Source: Pseudomonas sp. PDM14
GTDB taxonomy: Bacteria > Pseudomonadota > Gammaproteobacteria > Pseudomonadales > Pseudomonadaceae
Direction: 5' to 3'
Assembly: GCF_014851905.1 (NCBI RefSeq)
Contig: NZ_JACVAQ010000001.1
Coordinates: 2,108,001-2,172,000, forward strand
Length of the DNA stretch: 64,000 bases
Part shown: piece by piece, positions 14,201-22,808 of the stretch
How positions within the stretch are numbered: position 1 is the stretch's first letter
Layout: every line of letters begins with the position of its first letter
Translations under genes and position numbers: made by a program
Notes under the pieces: model-generated
Databases searched by the model: none
What the model was told of the DNA's origin: nothing
What the model saw: only the letters and a program-made list of their open reading frames with translations

Positions 14201-15551
14201 GGACCACCTCGCGAATGATGGGTTGAGAGTCGGGCAGCCGCTGCATCAGTGTCAGGGCCTGCCGATGCTCGTCGCCAAGGACGATCTGCGGGCGCGCCTG
14301 GCGAATCCGTAGCAGCGCGTCGTCGACGCTCTGGCAGCCGCCGTACTGCAGCAGCCAGGCGGCAATAGCGCAGGCGCTGCGCGAGTAACCTAGCGCACAG
14401 CAGACCAGCAGCGGGCCGTGCTCGCGCAGCGCCTCGATGGCATGCGCCGCGCGCTGGCAGTCCTCTGCCGTGGGTGGCAGCAGATCCAGCAGCGGCAGCG
14501 AGCGATAGGTCGATTGCCCGGAGCTGTCCATCGGCAGCTCGGCACACAGGTCGAGCAGCGCTGGATACTGCCAGGCTTCCTGCGCACGGGGCAGACGGCC
14601 GAGCCAGATACCTGCGACCACTTCGCCGGCGTGCGGATGACGGCGCGTCCACAACCGGGAATTGATCCAGGCACCGAGCAGGTAAGGCGCAAACAGCCAG
14701 CGTGCCGCCAGGGTCAGGCGGCCATCAGCCTGCTTCTGGAAGCCGGCCTGGCCGACGCCGAGGTAGTTCAGCGCCACCAGCAGCAGCGCCGTCGCCGGCC
14801 ACAGCAACCACAATGCGAAACCACCCAGGCTGACTGCCAATGCGCTGCACAGCGCCGCGCCGAAGGCGTAGCGCAGGGCCAGACGCCAGCGTTGCAGCAC
14901 GCGCGTGGTCTGCCAGCCGAGCAGCGGGCGGATGCCCTCCTGCGGCCACAGCCAAACGCATAGCAGGCCGGCCAGCACGCCCGTGGGCACGTCGATGAAG
15001 TGGTGTTGCCAGGTGGTCAGCACCGAAATCCCGATCAGCGCCATCCAGCCATGCATCAGGCCGCGCAACAGCAGGCCGCGGGTGTGCTGGGCGAACATCA
15101 CCCAGATCACCACCAGCAGCGCGATGTGCAGCGAAGGCGCCTGGTTGAAGGGCTTGTCGAAGCCCATCAGCACATCGAACATCCAGCCGAAGGCGCCGCT
15201 CAGCTCCGGGCGCTCGAAGGTGAAGCGCAGCGGCCAGAGCAGGAAGCAGGCAACGCAGATCAGTTGGGCGCTGAGCAGGCGCAGGGCGTGGCGATCCATC
15301 TCGCGTCGGCTGCTGGGCAGCAGGAAGGACAGGCCGTAGAGCAGGTCGATCGACCAATAGGGCACGATGGTCCAAGGCCACAGCGGCGTCTGGCTCTCCC
15401 AGGCGAAGACCAGGCTGCCGACGTCGCTGCGCTGCTGGGTCAGCCAGTTGGCGAAACCGTAGCTGGCGAAAAACAGCGGGCCGAGCAACAGCAGCCAGAG
15501 CACCCCACGCTTCCACAACCCGGTTTCTCGTGCAGTGGAGTCGCTGTTCAT
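14190..15551 (-). CDS. PAP2-like phosphatase fused to a dual-specificity phosphatase domain
   Basis: The 453-residue protein joins two different phosphatase folds. The N-terminal half (about 15-265) is a multi-pass PAP2-type domain, with PSLH at 139-142 and HxxxD at H183-D187. The C-terminal third is a cytoplasmic dual-specificity phosphatase with CX5R loop CALGYSR (C385, R391). The residue before Cys385 is Cys rather than the usual His. The start is ATG 15551 (MNSDSTARE), overlapping the previous stop by 1 bp. PAP2 enzymes dephosphorylate lipid phosphates, and some DSPs (PTPMT1) dephosphorylate phosphatidylglycerophosphate. A lipid phosphate is therefore the likely substrate. Confidence 0.88.
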   Translation of the reverse strand: MNSDSTARETGLWKRGVLWLLLLGPLFFASYGFANWLTQQRSDVGSLVFAWESQTPLWPWTIVPYWSIDLLYGLSFLLPSSRREMDRHALRLLSAQLICVACFLLWPLRFTFERPELSGAFGWMFDVLMGFDKPFNQAPSLHIALLVVIWVMFAQHTRGLLLRGLMHGWMALIGISVLTTWQHHFIDVPTGVLAGLLCVWLWPQEGIRPLLGWQTTRVLQRWRLALRYAFGAALCSALAVSLGGFALWLLWPATALLLVALNYLGVGQAGFQKQADGRLTLAARWLFAPYLLGAWINSRLWTRRHPHAGEVVAGIWLGRLPRAQEAWQYPALLDLCAELPMDSSGQSTYRSLPLLDLLPPTAEDCQRAAHAIEALREHGPLLVCCALGYSRSACAIAAWLLQYGGCQSVDDALLRIRQARPQIVLGDEHRQALTLMQRLPDSQPIIREVVHGL

Positions 15552-17308
15552 CAGGACACCCGCTGCGCCAGGGAGACGCTGAAGATGCCCCACTCGTCGA
15601 TGCGTTGGGTGATCTTGCGAAAGCCTGCGGCCTCGACCAACTGATCCATTTCCGCCTGGCTGCGGCGGCGCATGACCCAGGGCTGGCCGTCACGGTGGCT
15701 GGTCAGCGCACGGGCGATCAGCTCCAGTTGCGGGTGCCACGGCTGGCCGGTGTAGACCAGGTAACCGCCCTCTTCCACCGCGGCGGCCAGGCCGGCCAGC
15801 GAATCGCCGACCATCTGGTTGCTGCCGAACAGCTCGTAGAGGCCGGAGACCACCGCCAGCGTCGGCTTCGGCTCCAGGGCAGCGAGATCGGCCTTGTCGA
15901 AGGCATCGCCTTTGACGAAGCGGGCGATGGCGCCAAGGCCTTTCTGTTCGATCAGCGCGGCGCCGTCGCGCACATTGATGTCGCTGTAGTCGCGCAGCAG
16001 GATGGCGTCCGGCTTGTGCTCGAGGCCGTCGAGGGATTCGAGGATGTAGCGGCCGTGACCGGCGGCGATGTCGACGATGCGCACGGCCTTGCTCTGTTCG
16101 CGCAGATTGGCCATGGCCAGGCGCAGCAGCTCTTCGGCGTGCACCTTGCGCTGACGAATGCCGCGCCAGCCGATGGAGTTCAGGTAGTTCTGGTCGATCA
16201 GCCGGCCCAGTGCGCCCTTGCCGCTGGGATGGTTGCGGTAGACGTAGTCCAGCGTGCTGCCGGAGTCGAAGCCGGTGGCGAAGCCCAGTTTGACGCCGTC
16301 GGCCAGACCGCTGCCGAGCTTGAGGCCGGCGCGGGTGCTGCGCCAGTAGAGGTCGGCGAGGGAGTTCTTCGGCAGCGGCGCGGCCAGCGTTTCCGATTCG
16401 GCGCAGGTCAGGCCGAGACGGTCGGCATCCAGCAGCGAAGGGCGGCTGAGCGGTTCCTCGAAGTTGCGCAGGATAAAGCGCCGCGCACGGACCAGGGCAT
16501 GGGCGCGGTCGCGCTCGCCCAGGGTGTCGTGGAAGAAGCCGGGCAGGATGTGTTTCTCCTTGCGCAGGCTGCCCAGGCGTTCGAAGAACTGTTCCTGCGG
16601 TTTACGGTGGACGACGAAGTCGGCCCCGGAGATCAGCAGCTGCGTGGGGATCTGGATCGCCTGGGCGTCAGCCACCACGCGGTCGGCTGCTTCGTAGAGG
16701 CCGAGCAGCATGTTCACCGAGATCGGTCGTGTGATCAGCGGGTCGTTCTCGAACGAGGCGATGCGCGCCGGGTCATGGCTGAGGAAGCGCGCCTTGACGT
16801 AGCTGTTGACGAAGAAATTGCCGCGCCAGGCGCGCATCAGCTTGAGGCCGGGGCGGGCGAAGGGTACGTAGAGCTTGACCTTGAAGGCCGGCGAGGCGAG
16901 CACCAGGGCGCGAATCTTCGGCGCGTAGTCGTGGGCCCAGGTGGACACCACCACCGCGCCGACACTTTGTGCCAGTACGGCCATGTCTTCGACGGCGATA
17001 CCGTGGCGCGTGGCGATGTGGTCGATGAAGGTCTGCACGTCACGCACGCTGGTGGCGAAGCTCGGGCTGTCGCCGCGCGCACCGGGCGACAGGCCGTGGC
17101 CGCGGGCGTCCCAGGCGTAGAAGTCGAAGTCGGCGAGGTCGAGTTCATCGACCAGATGGGCCATGCGTCCACCGTGTTCGTGGCCGCGGTGGAACATCAC
17201 CACGGCGCGGCGCGGCGTGCGGATATCGGCGGTGGTGGCGGGCCAGTGGCGATAAAGCAGCTCGACGCCATCGTGGGTGGTGAAAACGAGGTTCTGGGCT
17301 TCGCGCAT
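15551..17308 (-). CDS. Alpha/beta hydrolase fused to a class I SAM-dependent methyltransferase
   Basis: The 585-residue protein has an N-terminal lysophospholipase-like hydrolase (about 5-285). Its putative triad is S115 (elbow AQSVG), D230 and H260, with an HRGHEHGG oxyanion region near 40-47. A C-terminal Rossmann methyltransferase (about 375-585) follows, with SAM-binding motif VDIAAGHGR at 412-420. There is no signal peptide or obvious membrane segment. A good AAGGA precedes ATG 17308. It starts 10 bp after the CDP-alcohol transferase gene. A role in deacylating and methylating a lipid or head group is inferred; the substrate is unknown. Confidence 0.88.
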   Translation of the reverse strand: MREAQNLVFTTHDGVELLYRHWPATTADIRTPRRAVVMFHRGHEHGGRMAHLVDELDLADFDFYAWDARGHGLSPGARGDSPSFATSVRDVQTFIDHIATRHGIAVEDMAVLAQSVGAVVVSTWAHDYAPKIRALVLASPAFKVKLYVPFARPGLKLMRAWRGNFFVNSYVKARFLSHDPARIASFENDPLITRPISVNMLLGLYEAADRVVADAQAIQIPTQLLISGADFVVHRKPQEQFFERLGSLRKEKHILPGFFHDTLGERDRAHALVRARRFILRNFEEPLSRPSLLDADRLGLTCAESETLAAPLPKNSLADLYWRSTRAGLKLGSGLADGVKLGFATGFDSGSTLDYVYRNHPSGKGALGRLIDQNYLNSIGWRGIRQRKVHAEELLRLAMANLREQSKAVRIVDIAAGHGRYILESLDGLEHKPDAILLRDYSDINVRDGAALIEQKGLGAIARFVKGDAFDKADLAALEPKPTLAVVSGLYELFGSNQMVGDSLAGLAAAVEEGGYLVYTGQPWHPQLELIARALTSHRDGQPWVMRRRSQAEMDQLVEAAGFRKITQRIDEWGIFSVSLAQRVS

Positions 17309-17318
17309 CGAAATGTCC

Positions 17319-17942
17319 TTATTCCGAATGGGAGGGTTGTGCGACTTCGGCCAGGCCTTGGCGCACGCGGTTGAACAGGGTGTACAGCAACAGGGCGAGG
17401 ATCACCGCCAGCGCGCCGTTGATCCAGGCGGCGGCCAGCAGCCCGCAGGCCACGCCGGCGCCGAGCACGCCAAAGCAGAAGGCGCGGTCGCTCTTGCCCA
17501 TCGGCCCGTCATAGCGCCGCGAGGCGCCGACCATCGGCCCGAGCACGCCGGTGTATTCGCTGATCACCGCGAACAGCACCACGAGGATCACCAGCAGCGG
17601 CGAAACCCCGGGCAGCAGGGCGAACGGCAGGTACAGGGCACTGTCGGCGATCACGTCGCAGAGTTCGTTGAGGTAGGCACCGAGTCTGGACTGTTGGCCG
17701 AATTCGCGGGCGAGCATGCCGTCGACGGCATTCAGCGCCATGCGCAGGATCATCCACAGCGGGATCAGGGCGAACAGCCACAGCTGCTCGCTGAACAGGG
17801 TCAGCAGAACGCCAAGCAGAACCGAGACGATACCGGCGACGAGGGTCACCTGGTTGGCGGTCACGCCGCGTGCGTGCAGGCGGGTGACGCCGGGACGCAG
17901 CAGGTTCTGGAAGCGCGGTTTGAGCTGGTAAATCGACAGCAT
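17319..17942 (-). CDS. CDP-alcohol phosphatidyltransferase with Asn-substituted active site
   Basis: The family transfers the phosphatidyl group of CDP-diacylglycerol to an alcohol or alcohol phosphate and releases CMP. The 207-residue protein has about five or six membrane helices and the recognisable motif region at 71-96. The canonical DxxDGxxARx8GxxxDxxxD reads here with Asn71 and Asn92 in place of the first and third Asp. D74, G75, A78, R79, G88 and D96 are kept. The gene is first in the six-gene leftward operon. Its leader carries a 17-bp palindrome (18081-18097). The substrate cannot be predicted, and the double substitution makes standard PgsA or PssA activity uncertain. Confidence 0.88.
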   Translation of the reverse strand: MLSIYQLKPRFQNLLRPGVTRLHARGVTANQVTLVAGIVSVLLGVLLTLFSEQLWLFALIPLWMILRMALNAVDGMLAREFGQQSRLGAYLNELCDVIADSALYLPFALLPGVSPLLVILVVLFAVISEYTGVLGPMVGASRRYDGPMGKSDRAFCFGVLGAGVACGLLAAAWINGALAVILALLLYTLFNRVRQGLAEVAQPSHSE

Positions 17943-18170
17943 GTAGAAATTCCTTTTCAGCAGCCCGGCGGGTTCGCCGTAGCTTATTCCTTTGCGGCCA
18001 GCACCGGCGTGCGCCGCTCGCCTATTTGCCGATATGGGCGGCGCTATCGAGAAAACTTATGCCCCGCAGTGGAGGTAACTGTTTTTAGGCTAAAAACCAT
18101 GAAAATCAGATAGTTGAGCTGATTAATGGCGTTCTGCCGGCTTTTCGTGCACAGCTTATCCACAGCGGTG
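17943..18170 (-). promoter_or_regulatory. Leader/promoter region of the lipid operon
   Basis: This 228-bp gene-free stretch separates lptA from the lipid operon. It is more AT-rich than its surroundings at 18045-18130. It contains the palindrome GTTTTTAG-G-CTAAAAAC (18081-18097) and a perfect DnaA-box sequence TTATCCACA (18156-18164). AAGGA lies 6-10 bp before the first operon gene. I see no convincing lptA terminator here, so some readthrough from lptA is possible. Confidence 0.5.
18081..18097. repeat. 17-bp operator-like palindrome upstream of the lipid operon
   Basis: GTTTTTAG and CTAAAAAC are perfect inverted arms around one G. The stem is too AT-rich for a terminator, and the position in the leader suggests a repressor or activator site. 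Confidence 0.55.
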
Positions 18171-18944
18171 TCAGGCCACGCTGGAGACGTCTGTGGCGGC
18201 CACTTCCACGGCGTCGCCGGTGATTTGTGCCTGGGTCTGGCTGACCCAGTTGAAGGCGCGTTCGTTGAGTTCGGCGATGGCCCGCGGGCCGCTGCCTTCA
18301 GCATGCATCAGCGGGCCGATGACCACCTGGATGGTGCCCGGGTACTTGGCCCAGCCCTGCTTGGGCCAGAATTCGCCGGCGTTGTGGGCGATGGGCAGCA
18401 CCGGCAGGCCGGCGTTCACCGCCAAGGCTGCACCGCCACGAGAAAACTTGCCGATCTGCCCCGGCGGAATCCGCGTGCCCTCGGGGAACACCAGCACCCA
18501 GGCGCCCTGCTCGATGCGCTCGGCACCCTGCTTGGCCAGCTGCTTGAGCGCGGCCTTGGGGTTGCTGCGGTCGATGGCGATCGGCCGCAGCATGGCCATC
18601 GCCCAGCCGAAGAACGGCACATACAGCAGCTCGCGCTTGACCACCTGCGACAGCGGCTCGAAGAACGCGGAGAGGAAGAAGGTTTCCCACGTGCTCTGGT
18701 GCTTGGCGAGGATCACGCAGGGCGTGTCCGGGATGTTTTCCAGGCCGTGCACTTCATAGCGGATGCCGACGACCACCCTGGCCAGCCAGGTGGCACTGCG
18801 GCACCAGGTCTGGATGACGAAGCGGTAGCGCGCGCGAAATGGCAGGAACGGCGCGACGAACACGCAGAGGATGCACCAGAAGAAGGAGCTGGATGACAGC
18901 AGCAGGTAGAAGAAGAAGGTTCTGATGGCCTGCACTGTCGTCAT
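18171..18944 (-). CDS. lptA: 1-acyl-sn-glycerol-3-phosphate acyltransferase (LptA/PlsC type)
   Basis: It acylates lysophosphatidic acid to phosphatidic acid for phospholipid synthesis. The 257-residue protein has an N-terminal membrane segment (about 9-33), the catalytic motif KHQSTWE (H82, E87; HX4E rather than HX4D) and FPEGTRI (153-159). It lies 14 bp downstream of gmhB. In P. aeruginosa the matching gene directly follows gyrB, whereas here about 7 kb of accessory genes separate them. The Glu variant occurs in related acyltransferases and need not mean loss of activity. Confidence 0.92.
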   Translation of the reverse strand: MTTVQAIRTFFFYLLLSSSSFFWCILCVFVAPFLPFRARYRFVIQTWCRSATWLARVVVGIRYEVHGLENIPDTPCVILAKHQSTWETFFLSAFFEPLSQVVKRELLYVPFFGWAMAMLRPIAIDRSNPKAALKQLAKQGAERIEQGAWVLVFPEGTRIPPGQIGKFSRGGAALAVNAGLPVLPIAHNAGEFWPKQGWAKYPGTIQVVIGPLMHAEGSGPRAIAELNERAFNWVSQTQAQITGDAVEVAATDVSSVA

Positions 18945-18958
18945 GGGGCTCGGGTTCT

Positions 18959-19489
18959 CTAGAGAAGAAGCTGATCGGCGATGGCCGCCAGATCATCGAA
19001 TATCAGGGTTCCCGCTGGCAATGGCTTGCCCAGGGTCCGTTCGCCTTTGCCGGTTTTTACCAGCACTGGCTGGCAATGGACGGCCACCGCCGCCTGCAGG
19101 TCACCCGCGCTGTCGCCGACGAACCAGGTTCCTGCCAGTTCCGTGCCGTAGTGCGCAGCGATCTGCCGGAGCATGCCGGGTTTCGGCTTGCGGCAGTCGC
19201 AGCCATCGTCCGGGCCATGCGGGCAGTGCACGATCAGGCCGACATCGCCGCCCTGCTCTGCCACCAGTTGGCGCAGCCGGGCGTGCATCGACTCGAGAGT
19301 GGGCAGGTCGTAGTAGCCGCGCGCCAGGCCCGATTGGTTGGTGGCCACGGCCACGGTCCAGCCGGCTTTGCTCAGGCGCGCTATGGCGTCGATGGCGCCG
19401 GGGATCGGCAGCCATTCGTCGAGGGATTTGATGTAGGCGTCGGAGTCTTCGTTGATGACGCCGTCACGGTCGAGAATCAGCAGTTTCAT
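18959..19489 (-). CDS. gmhB: D-glycero-beta-D-manno-heptose 1,7-bisphosphate 7-phosphatase
   Basis: GmhB is a HAD-family phosphatase that removes the 7-phosphate in ADP-heptose synthesis for the LPS core. The 176-residue protein has the nucleophile motif LDRDG (D7, D9), TNQSG at 50-54, and the structural zinc ligands C89, H91, C97 and C99 (CPHGPDDGCDC). The C-terminal FVGDSAGDLQAA is HAD motif IV. The gene lies between glyS and lptA as in other pseudomonads. Confidence 0.93.
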   Translation of the reverse strand: MKLLILDRDGVINEDSDAYIKSLDEWLPIPGAIDAIARLSKAGWTVAVATNQSGLARGYYDLPTLESMHARLRQLVAEQGGDVGLIVHCPHGPDDGCDCRKPKPGMLRQIAAHYGTELAGTWFVGDSAGDLQAAVAVHCQPVLVKTGKGERTLGKPLPAGTLIFDDLAAIADQLLL

Positions 19490-19589
19490 CGGAGCGGTTT
19501 CCGTTCCGTTGGGTGGTTGAGCGGAGCGCTATGCATGGCGTGGGCAAGATGGGTATCGGGACTGCGCCCTCAACCCATCCGCCGTTTCC

Positions 19590-21644
19590 TCAGCCGAGCA
19601 GAGAGATATCGGCAACGCCGAAGAACAGCCCGCGCAGGCGCGCCAGCAGGGCATAGCGGTTGGCGCGTACCGAGGCGTCCTCGGCGTTCACCAGCACCGC
19701 GTCGAAGAACGCGTCCACTGGCTCGCGCAGGCCCGCCAGGCGTTCCAGTGCTTCACGGTAGCGACGCTCGGCGGCCAGTGGCTGCACCGCGTGATCGGCC
19801 TGCTGGATCGCCGCGTACAGGGCGAATTCGCTGGGGTTGTCGAAGTAGTGCGCCTCGACGCTGGCCGGCAGCTCACCCTCGAACTTGCCGAGCAGGTTGG
19901 ACACGCGCTTGTTGGCGGCGGCCAGGGCGGCGGCATCCGGCAGCGAGCGGAACATCTGCACCGCCTGCACGCGCTGGTCGAAGTCCAGCGGCGAACCGGG
20001 GTTCAGAGCACGCACGGCCTGGTACACGGCAACGTCCACGCCTTCGTCTTCGTAGCGCGCACGCAGGCGGTCGAAGATGAAGTCCTGCACCTGTGCGGCC
20101 AGGCCGTCGGCCTTGACCTTGTCGCCGAACAGCTGGATGGCGAAGGCGATGGCGGCGCTGAGGTCGAGGTCGAGGTCCTTCTCGATGAGGATGCGCAGTA
20201 CGCCGAGCGCGGCGCGGCGCAGGGCATACGGATCCTTGGAACCGGTGGGCAGCATGCCGATGCCGAAGATGCCGACCAGGGTGTCGAGCTTGTCGGCCAC
20301 GGCCACGGCGGCACCGGTCAGGGTCTGCGGTAGCTCGGCGCCGGCGCCGCGCGGCATGTACTGCTCGTTCAGCGCCTGGGCCACGTCGTCCGGCTCGCCG
20401 TCATTGAGGGCGTAGTAGTAGCCGGCAATACCCTGCATTTCCGGGAACTCGCCGACCATCTCGGTGGCCAGGTCGCACTTGCACAGCAGGCCGGCGCGAG
20501 CGGCACGCTCGGCGTCGCCACCGATGCGCTCGGCGATGAACGCGGCCAGCCTGGAGACGCGTTCGGCCTTGTCGAACACGGTGCCGAGCTGGGCCTGGAA
20601 CACCACGTTCTGCAGGCGCTGGTTGAAGGTTTCCAGCTTCTGCTTCTTGTCCTGCTTGAAGAAGAACTCGGCGTCGGTCAGGCGTGGGCGCACGACCTTC
20701 TCGTTACCGGCGACGATCTGCGCCGGGTCCTTCGATTCGATGTTGGCCACGGTGATGAAGCGCGGCAGCAGCTTGCCGTTGCCGTCGAGCAGGCAGAAGT
20801 ACTTCTGGTTGTCCTGCATGGTGGTGATCAGCGCTTCCTGCGGCACCTCGAGGAAGCGTTCCTCGAAGGAGCAGACCAGCGGCACCGGCCATTCGACCAG
20901 GGCGCTGACTTCGTCGAGCAGGGCCGGCGGGACGATGGCGCTACCGTTCTCGGCGCGGGCCAGTTCCTCGACGCGGGCGGCGATCTGCGCGCGACGCTCG
21001 GCGAAGTCGGCGATCACGTAGGCGGCGCGCAGGTCTTCGGCGTAGCTTGCCGGGCTGCCGATGGCGACGTCACGGTTGGCGTGGAAACGATGCCCGCGCG
21101 AAACGCGGCCGGACTTCTGCGCGAGGATCTCGCAGTCGATCACCGCGTCGCCGAAGAGCATCACCAGCCACTGGCTCGGGCGGACGAACTCGGTCTTGCG
21201 CGCGCCCCAGCGCATGCGCTTGGGAATCGGCAGGTCGTTGAGCGAGGCTTCGACGATGCCAGGCAGCAGGCCGGAAGCCGGCTGGCCGGCGATCGACTGG
21301 CTGAATTTCAGTTTCGCGCCGCTGCGGTCGATCTCGGCGAGGTCGACGCCGCACTTCTTGGCGAAGCCCAAGGCGGCCTGGGTCGGGTTGCCGTCGGCAT
21401 CGAACGCCGCCTGCACGGGCGGGCCGTCGAGGTTGACGGTGCGATCCGGCTGCTGCGCGGCCAGCTGCCCGACCAGCACGGCGAGGCGGCGCGGCGCGGC
21501 GTAGACGCGGGCGTTGGTGTAGCTCAGGCCTGCAGTCTTGAGACCTTTTTCGATTCCAGCGAGGAAGGCGTCACCGAGGCTTTTCAGCGCTTTCGGTGGC
21601 AGCTCTTCGGTGCCCAGTTCAACCAGAAAATCCTGAGCGCTCAT
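19590..21644 (-). CDS. glyS: Glycyl-tRNA synthetase beta subunit
   Basis: This is the large subunit of the alpha2beta2 glycyl-tRNA synthetase; it binds tRNA-Gly. The 684-residue protein has the family length and the starting sequence [20 protein letters not shown], with an anticodon-binding-like C-terminal region. Its start codon overlaps the glyQ stop by one base (TAATG), indicating translational coupling with glyQ, whose product is needed in equal amount. Confidence 0.97.
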   Translation of the reverse strand: MSAQDFLVELGTEELPPKALKSLGDAFLAGIEKGLKTAGLSYTNARVYAAPRRLAVLVGQLAAQQPDRTVNLDGPPVQAAFDADGNPTQAALGFAKKCGVDLAEIDRSGAKLKFSQSIAGQPASGLLPGIVEASLNDLPIPKRMRWGARKTEFVRPSQWLVMLFGDAVIDCEILAQKSGRVSRGHRFHANRDVAIGSPASYAEDLRAAYVIADFAERRAQIAARVEELARAENGSAIVPPALLDEVSALVEWPVPLVCSFEERFLEVPQEALITTMQDNQKYFCLLDGNGKLLPRFITVANIESKDPAQIVAGNEKVVRPRLTDAEFFFKQDKKQKLETFNQRLQNVVFQAQLGTVFDKAERVSRLAAFIAERIGGDAERAARAGLLCKCDLATEMVGEFPEMQGIAGYYYALNDGEPDDVAQALNEQYMPRGAGAELPQTLTGAAVAVADKLDTLVGIFGIGMLPTGSKDPYALRRAALGVLRILIEKDLDLDLSAAIAFAIQLFGDKVKADGLAAQVQDFIFDRLRARYEDEGVDVAVYQAVRALNPGSPLDFDQRVQAVQMFRSLPDAAALAAANKRVSNLLGKFEGELPASVEAHYFDNPSEFALYAAIQQADHAVQPLAAERRYREALERLAGLREPVDAFFDAVLVNAEDASVRANRYALLARLRGLFFGVADISLLG

Positions 21645-22591
21645 TATTCGGCCTCCTTCAACTGAGCCAGCACTTCATCACGCAACTCCGGCGTGGCCAT
21701 CGGGAAGCCGAGCTTGGCGCGGGCCAGCAGGTAGCTCTGGGCGATGCTGCGCGACAGCGTGCGCACGCGCAGGATGTACTGCTGGCGCGCGGTCACCGAG
21801 ATCGCGCGGCGGGCATCGAGCAGGTTGAAGCTGTGCGAGGCCTTGATCACCATTTCATAGGCTGGCAGCGGCAGCTTCAGCTCCATCAGGCGGTTGGCCT
21901 CGGACTCGTAGAAGTCGAACAGGTCGAACAGCTTGTCGACGTTGGCGTGCTCGAAGTTGAAGGTGGACTGCTCCACTTCGTTCTGGTGGAACACGTCGCC
22001 GTAGGTGACCTTGCCGAACGGGCCGTCGGAGTAGACCAAGTCATACACCGAGTCGACGCCCTGCAGGTACATGGCCAGGCGCTCAAGGCCGTAGGTGATC
22101 TCGCCGGTGACCGGGTAGCACTCGACGCCACCGACCTGCTGGAAGTAGGTGAACTGGGTGACTTCCATGCCGTTGAGCCAGACTTCCCAGCCCAGACCCC
22201 AGGCGCCGAGGGTTGGCGATTCCCAGTTGTCTTCGACGAAGCGGATGTCGTGCACCAGGGTGTCGACGCCGATGCGGCGCAGCGACTCCAGGTACAGGTC
22301 CTGAATGTTGTCCGGGTTCGGCTTGAGCACCACCTGGAACTGGTAGTAATGCTGCAGGCGGTTGGGGTTCTCGCCGTAGCGGCCGTCAGCCGGGCGCCGC
22401 GAGGGCTGCACGTAGGCAGCGTTCCAGGTTTCCGGGCCGATGGCGCGCAGGAAGGTGGCGGTGTGGAAGGTACCTGCACCCATTTCCATGTCGTAGGGCT
22501 GCAGGATCACGCAACCCTGTTCGGCCCAGTAGCTTTGCAGGGCAAGGATCAGACCTTGGAAGGTGCTTACGTCGGGCGTTGTCTGGCTCAC
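21644..22591 (-). CDS. glyQ: Glycyl-tRNA synthetase alpha subunit
   Basis: This is the catalytic subunit that activates glycine. It has the expected conserved blocks [34 protein letters not shown] and [19 protein letters not shown]. Two in-frame GTG starts exist, at 22600 (318 residues) and 22591 (315 residues). I chose 22591 because GGTGA lies 5 bp upstream and the 315-residue form, starting MSQTTP, matches the Pseudomonas family length. The gene is cotranscribed with glyS and diverges from the methyltransferase gene at 22809. Confidence 0.95.
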   Translation of the reverse strand: MSQTTPDVSTFQGLILALQSYWAEQGCVILQPYDMEMGAGTFHTATFLRAIGPETWNAAYVQPSRRPADGRYGENPNRLQHYYQFQVVLKPNPDNIQDLYLESLRRIGVDTLVHDIRFVEDNWESPTLGAWGLGWEVWLNGMEVTQFTYFQQVGGVECYPVTGEITYGLERLAMYLQGVDSVYDLVYSDGPFGKVTYGDVFHQNEVEQSTFNFEHANVDKLFDLFDFYESEANRLMELKLPLPAYEMVIKASHSFNLLDARRAISVTARQQYILRVRTLSRSIAQSYLLARAKLGFPMATPELRDEVLAQLKEAE

Positions 22592-22808
22592 GAATTTCAC
22601 CGGTATCGGGGTGTTGGCATAAAGCCGCGCAGTATACCCGATGAAACCCGCACGGGAGATGGCGGCCGCCAGGCCGGGAGATCGCGCAAAGTCGGGTGCT
22701 GCCTGCGTTGCCCGGCGGGTGTTGATCAGCCAGTGCGCACGGGATGCGATGGACCCTGTAGCATTACGCCCCTTGCCAGTACCGGCAGCGCTTACTCAGG
22801 CCTTTTCC

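Noticed and set aside
18171..18944. Loss of activity in LptA because of HX4E in place of HX4D
   Set aside because: The HX4E variant is also present in the lipid A acyltransferase here and is known among related acyltransferases; the FPEGTR motif is intact.
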